From NCBI RefSeq assembly GCF_000292525.1, contig NZ_AEYF01000001.1, forward strand, positions 1 to 64,000: 64,000 bases of DNA, in the 5' to 3' direction. The notes below the pieces were generated by a model, which saw nothing but the letters and a program-made list of their open reading frames with translations, did no database searches and was not told the origin of the DNA. Source of the DNA: Rhizobium sp. CCGE 510. Its GTDB lineage: Bacteria; Pseudomonadota; Alphaproteobacteria; Rhizobiales; Rhizobiaceae. Positions 61,074 through 64,000 of the stretch are shown piece after piece. Numbering within the stretch: the first letter of the stretch is position 1; the number at the start of each line of letters is the position of its first letter. The position numbers and the translations under genes are program-made.

Positions 61074-61847
61074 ATGGGCCGTTCATTTCAGACTCTTTCC
61101 TTTCTCGCCTCACCGACAACGGAGGCGCTTGCAGCGCGCGAGGAGTTGATTCGCATCTATGGTGACGTGCCGGCCGACGATGCCGACGTTATCGTCGCGC
61201 TCGGTGGCGACGGTTTCATGCTGCAGACGCTGCACAACACCATGAACTCCGGCAAGCTGGTCTACGGCATGAATCGTGGCTCGGTCGGTTTCCTGATGAA
61301 CGAATATCGCAGCGAACAACTTCAGGAGCGCATCTGCGTCGCCGTCGAAAACGTCTTTCGACCATTGCAGATGACGACGGCCAATGCCGACGGCACCAAT
61401 TCGACGGCACTCGCCATCAACGAGGTCTATCTTTTCCGCCAATCCTATCAGGCCGCCAATCTACGCGTCGCGGTGGATGGGCGCGTCCGCCTGGAGGAGC
61501 TGATCTGCGACGGGCTGATGGTGGCGACGCCTGCCGGGTCGACAGCCTATAATCTTTCGGCCCATGGCCCGATCCTGCCGCTCGAGGCCCCACTGCTCGC
61601 CATGACGCCGGTCAGCGCTTTCAGGCCACGGCGTTGGAGGGGCGCGCTGCTTCCGAACAGGGTGACCGTCGATATCGACGTGCTTGAGCCGGTCAAGCGG
61701 CCGGTGAACGCCGTGGCCGACAATACCGAGGTCAAATCGGTGCTGCATGTCCGCATTGCCCAGTCGGAGCATATGACCGCGCGCATCCTCTCCGATCCCG
61801 ACCGCTCCTGGTCCGACCGTATTCTCGCCGAGCAGTTCAAGGATTGA
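61074..61847 (+). CDS. nadK: NAD kinase
   Basis: 257 aa. The ATP/NAD-binding motif GGDGFMLQTL (about 45-54), GMNRGSVGFLMNEY, and ATPAGSTAYNLSAHGPILP are diagnostic. Makes NADP from NAD and ATP in the cytoplasm. Followed after 4 bp by a secreted hypothetical gene. Confidence 0.96.
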   Translation: MGRSFQTLSFLASPTTEALAAREELIRIYGDVPADDADVIVALGGDGFMLQTLHNTMNSGKLVYGMNRGSVGFLMNEYRSEQLQERICVAVENVFRPLQMTTANADGTNSTALAINEVYLFRQSYQAANLRVAVDGRVRLEELICDGLMVATPAGSTAYNLSAHGPILPLEAPLLAMTPVSAFRPRRWRGALLPNRVTVDIDVLEPVKRPVNAVADNTEVKSVLHVRIAQSEHMTARILSDPDRSWSDRILAEQFKD

Positions 61848-61851
61848 GACG

Positions 61852-62361
61852 ATGGCACTGCGACGCGTATTGATGACCACCATGTTCTTCATCGGATGGT
61901 CGGCCACAGCCTTGCCGGCGCAGGATGCCATCCTGCCGGCATCGGTGATTTTCGCGACCAGCACCGGCTACTGGGCGGATGATGGCAACGCGCCGGATGT
62001 CGAGCGGGCGCCGACAGGCGCCGAGAGCGTTGCCAACCACGGGGGACAGGCCACGCAGCGCCACGGCTACTACAAGCTCTTTGCCGTTCGCCAGGCGGAC
62101 AGGACCTCGAAGGTCTATTTGCAGCAGGTTGCCCAGACCGAGACCGGCCCGGCGATCACTTCAACCGTCGAGCTGCAGGAGATCAGCGACCTCAAGCCTT
62201 ATATTACCGATATACGTCCCGAGAATTCGAACGGCATCATCAAGGAGCCGGGGTTGTTCGCGACGATCTACCTGAAGACCGATCCCTCTGCGGAGCCGGA
62301 TGGCTGGACCGTGCTAATCGATGAATTCGGCGACATCACCGTCGAGAAGGCGACGAATTGA
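61852..62361 (+). CDS. Secreted hypothetical protein, 169 aa
   Basis: Signal peptide MALRRVLMTTMFFIGWSATALPAQD, then a mature domain containing FATSTGYWADDG, HGYYKLFAVRQADRTSKVYLQQ and GLFATIYLKTDP. No cysteines in the mature part. Co-directional with nadK, four bases apart, probably co-transcribed. Function unknown. Confidence 0.75.
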   Translation: MALRRVLMTTMFFIGWSATALPAQDAILPASVIFATSTGYWADDGNAPDVERAPTGAESVANHGGQATQRHGYYKLFAVRQADRTSKVYLQQVAQTETGPAITSTVELQEISDLKPYITDIRPENSNGIIKEPGLFATIYLKTDPSAEPDGWTVLIDEFGDITVEKATN

Positions 62362-62395
62362 ACGGCTGGGATCTGTTCAGAGGGGCGCCTGCGAG

Positions 62396-63415
62396 ATGAA
62401 ACTCGGCTTTCGCGATGGCGTGGTTTACGACGAGAACAGGTCGAACTGGGACGCAGACGGCCCCAGACCCATCAGTTGGTCTCTGTGGTATCCCGCTGCC
62501 GATGAGGCGCGCGAAAGCGACGCAATGGAAAGAGGTTGGTTCCAGAGGGCGAAAGTCGCCCGCGACGCAGCCGTCCGGCCGGATGTCCAGCCCTATCCCC
62601 TCGTGCTGTTGTCGCATGGCACCGGCGGATCTGCGGCCGGACTGGAGTGGCTGGCGCGACGGCTGGTCGATTGCGGATTTGCAGCGCTCGGCGTCAACCA
62701 TCACGGCAATACCGGCAACGAACCCTATCGCGCCGTAGGCTTTGCTTGCCTTTGGGAGCGGGCGCCTGACCTCAGCTACATGCTCGATCACCGCGATGAC
62801 TGGCTCAGCGATCTTTCCGGCCATATCGATACGAGCCATGTTTTCGCAGCCGGCTTTTCGGCCGGCGCCTATGGCGTCATGCTGCTGCTTGGCGCCGTCG
62901 CCCAGTTTTCGCAGTTCGAACCGTCGAGGATGAAGCCGGGTGGCGCGCGCGGACCGAGGGAGTTTCCCGACCTTGCCGATCATATCCCGACATTGCTTTC
63001 CACCAGCAAGGTGTTTCGCGATTCATGGTCCCGCATGTCGAAGTCCTACCGGGATGACAGAATCAAGGCCGCACTCCTATGCGCGCCGGGCCGGTCCGTT
63101 CTCGGTTTCAGCGCGGAAAGCCTGAAAGCTGTCGATGCGCCCGCCCTTATCCTGGTCGGCGATGCCGATAGGGCGGCGCCGGCCGAGGAATGTTCGACAT
63201 GGCTGCATGCGCGGCTCTCGCGCAGCGCTCTGAAGATCTTCGGTGGCGGCCTTGGGCATTACGTCTTCGTGCCGGAGGGCACCGCACTCGGCCTCGCCTT
63301 TGCCGCAGAGCTCTTTACCGATCCGCCGGGCATCGAGCGTGTGGCTATTCATGACGAGATTGCTGGTCTGTCGGCAGCGCTATTCCAGGACAGTATGTTC
63401 AACGCGAAGGCCTGA
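62396..63415 (+). CDS. Alpha/beta hydrolase (dienelactone hydrolase/PAF-acetylhydrolase-like)
   Basis: 339 aa from ATG 62396. Oxyanion segment LLSHGTGGSAAG, nucleophile elbow GFSAGAYG (Ser intact), a late Asp in LVGDADRAAP and His in GLGHYVF complete the triad. No signal peptide, so cytoplasmic. The N-terminal WYPAADEARES pattern is typical of predicted dienelactone-type hydrolases. Substrate unknown. 34 bp after the 61852 gene; a terminator follows. Confidence 0.85.
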   Translation: MKLGFRDGVVYDENRSNWDADGPRPISWSLWYPAADEARESDAMERGWFQRAKVARDAAVRPDVQPYPLVLLSHGTGGSAAGLEWLARRLVDCGFAALGVNHHGNTGNEPYRAVGFACLWERAPDLSYMLDHRDDWLSDLSGHIDTSHVFAAGFSAGAYGVMLLLGAVAQFSQFEPSRMKPGGARGPREFPDLADHIPTLLSTSKVFRDSWSRMSKSYRDDRIKAALLCAPGRSVLGFSAESLKAVDAPALILVGDADRAAPAEECSTWLHARLSRSALKIFGGGLGHYVFVPEGTALGLAFAAELFTDPPGIERVAIHDEIAGLSAALFQDSMFNAKA

Positions 63416-63422
63416 GCTAAGA

Positions 63423-63447
63423 AAAGCCCCGTTTCCGGGGCTTTCTC
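63423..63447. terminator. Bidirectional terminator
   Basis: AAAGCCCCG, loop TTTC, CGGGGCTTT followed by TCTC. Serves the hydrolase (plus) and the convergent prfB (minus). Confidence 0.85.
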
Positions 63448-63468
63448 GTCTCGATCCTGCTGCTGGTA

Positions 63469-64000
63469 TCAGTCCACATCCTCGACGACCGCGTCGGCGG
63501 CGCCGCTGATGCGGTGGGCAAGGGCCGCTTCCATGAACTCGTTCAGATCGCCGTCGAGCACGTCGTCCGGCGCGGTGCTGGCAACCCCGGTGCGCATATC
63601 CTTGACCAGCTGGTAAGGTTGCAGCACGTAGGAGCGGATCTGGTGGCCCCAGCCGATATCCGTCTTGGAGGCCGCTTCGGCGCTGGCAGCGTCCTCGCGC
63701 TTTTTCAGTTCCGCTTCGTACATGCGGGCCCGTAGCATGTCCCAGGCCTTGGCGCGGTTCTTGTGCTGCGAACGCTCCTGCTGGCACTGCACGACGATAC
63801 CGGTCGGGATATGCGTGATGCGCACGGCCGAGTCGGTGGTGTTGACGTGCTGGCCGCCGGCGCCCGACGAACGATAGGTATCGATGCGGCAGTCGCCTTC
63901 GTTGATATCGATCTGGATCGAGTCATCGACAACTGGATAGACCCAGATCGACGAGAAGGAGGTGTGGCGACGCGCATTGCTGTCGTAGGGCGAGATGCGC
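63469..64000 (-). CDS. prfB: Peptide chain release factor 2 (3' part)
   Basis: Reads through the window edge as [22 protein letters not shown], then [20 protein letters not shown]. The GGQ motif drives peptidyl-tRNA hydrolysis. The Ser-Phe-Ser-Ser-rich segment is typical of RF2 rather than RF1. The C-terminus ends [18 protein letters not shown]. The start and any programmed frameshift site lie outside the window. Confidence 0.95.
   Translation of the reverse strand, partial: RISPYDSNARRHTSFSSIWVYPVVDDSIQIDINEGDCRIDTYRSSGAGGQHVNTTDSAVRITHIPTGIVVQCQQERSQHKNRAKAWDMLRARMYEAELKKREDAASAEAASKTDIGWGHQIRSYVLQPYQLVKDMRTGVASTAPDDVLDGDLNEFMEAALAHRISGAADAVVEDVD

Overview
This high-GC window reads as the chromosome of a member of the Rhizobiaceae, most like Rhizobium (leguminosarum/etli group). 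That assignment is an inference from protein sizes (RpoC 1402 aa, RpoB 1379 aa, SecY 446 aa), from the alpha-proteobacterial gene order (secY-adk-rpsM-rpsK-rpoA-rplQ, without rpsD or rpmJ) and from typical rhizobial accessory families (DUF1883, DUF1232, DUF2809, DUF817, MsrPQ).

Positions 1-21600 are accessory or metabolic. A minus-strand catabolic operon (LacI-type regulator, family I CoA-transferase, enoyl-CoA hydratase, aldehyde dehydrogenase, start of an exported protein) has a readable promoter with a perfect 14-bp operator in its spacer and a second near-copy 105 bp upstream. It is followed by an orphan soluble PAS histidine kinase, an AhpD-like protein that lacks one of its two cysteines, a hormone-sensitive-lipase-like hydrolase with Asp at the nucleophile position, a divergent LysR/SDR pair, a ketopantoate-reductase-like enzyme, a hydrolase remnant, DUF1883, rarA-htrA, DUF1232, an LprI-like protein, ilvD, msrPQ, and DUF2809 and DUF817 membrane proteins.

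Positions 21600-54220 are the translation/transcription supercluster, almost all on the minus strand. In transcription order it runs tRNA-Trp, secE, nusG, rplKAJL, rpoBC; then rpsL, rpsG, fusA, tuf; then rpsJ to rpsQ (S10), rplN to rplO (spc), secY-adk, rpsM-rpsK-rpoA-rplQ (alpha). A single plus-strand 97-aa gene sits between rpoC and rpsL. Several strong intrinsic-terminator-like hairpins lie inside these operons (rpsQ/rplN, rplR/rpsE, rplO/secY, rpsM/rpsK, rplL/rpoB), suggesting that the cluster is divided by attenuation.

Positions 54220-64000 hold an extended SDR, a second tuf nearly identical in nucleotide sequence to the first, preceded by tRNA-Tyr and tRNA-Gly with a clear sigma70 promoter, then rlmB, small secreted or membrane proteins, tRNA-Thr, nadK, a secreted hypothetical protein, an alpha/beta hydrolase and the 3' end of prfB. 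The order tRNA-Thr, tRNA-Tyr, tRNA-Gly, tuf, (tRNA-Trp), secE, nusG, rplKAJL, rpoBC echoes the E. coli thrU-tyrU-glyT-thrT-tufB-secE region.

No defence island, phage, IS element or CRISPR array was seen. The best novelty candidates are a 44-aa membrane microprotein with a strong Shine-Dalgarno sequence at 55483-55617, the paired palindromes next to it, the looping-type LacI operator pair, and the unusual distribution of terminators inside the ribosomal operons.
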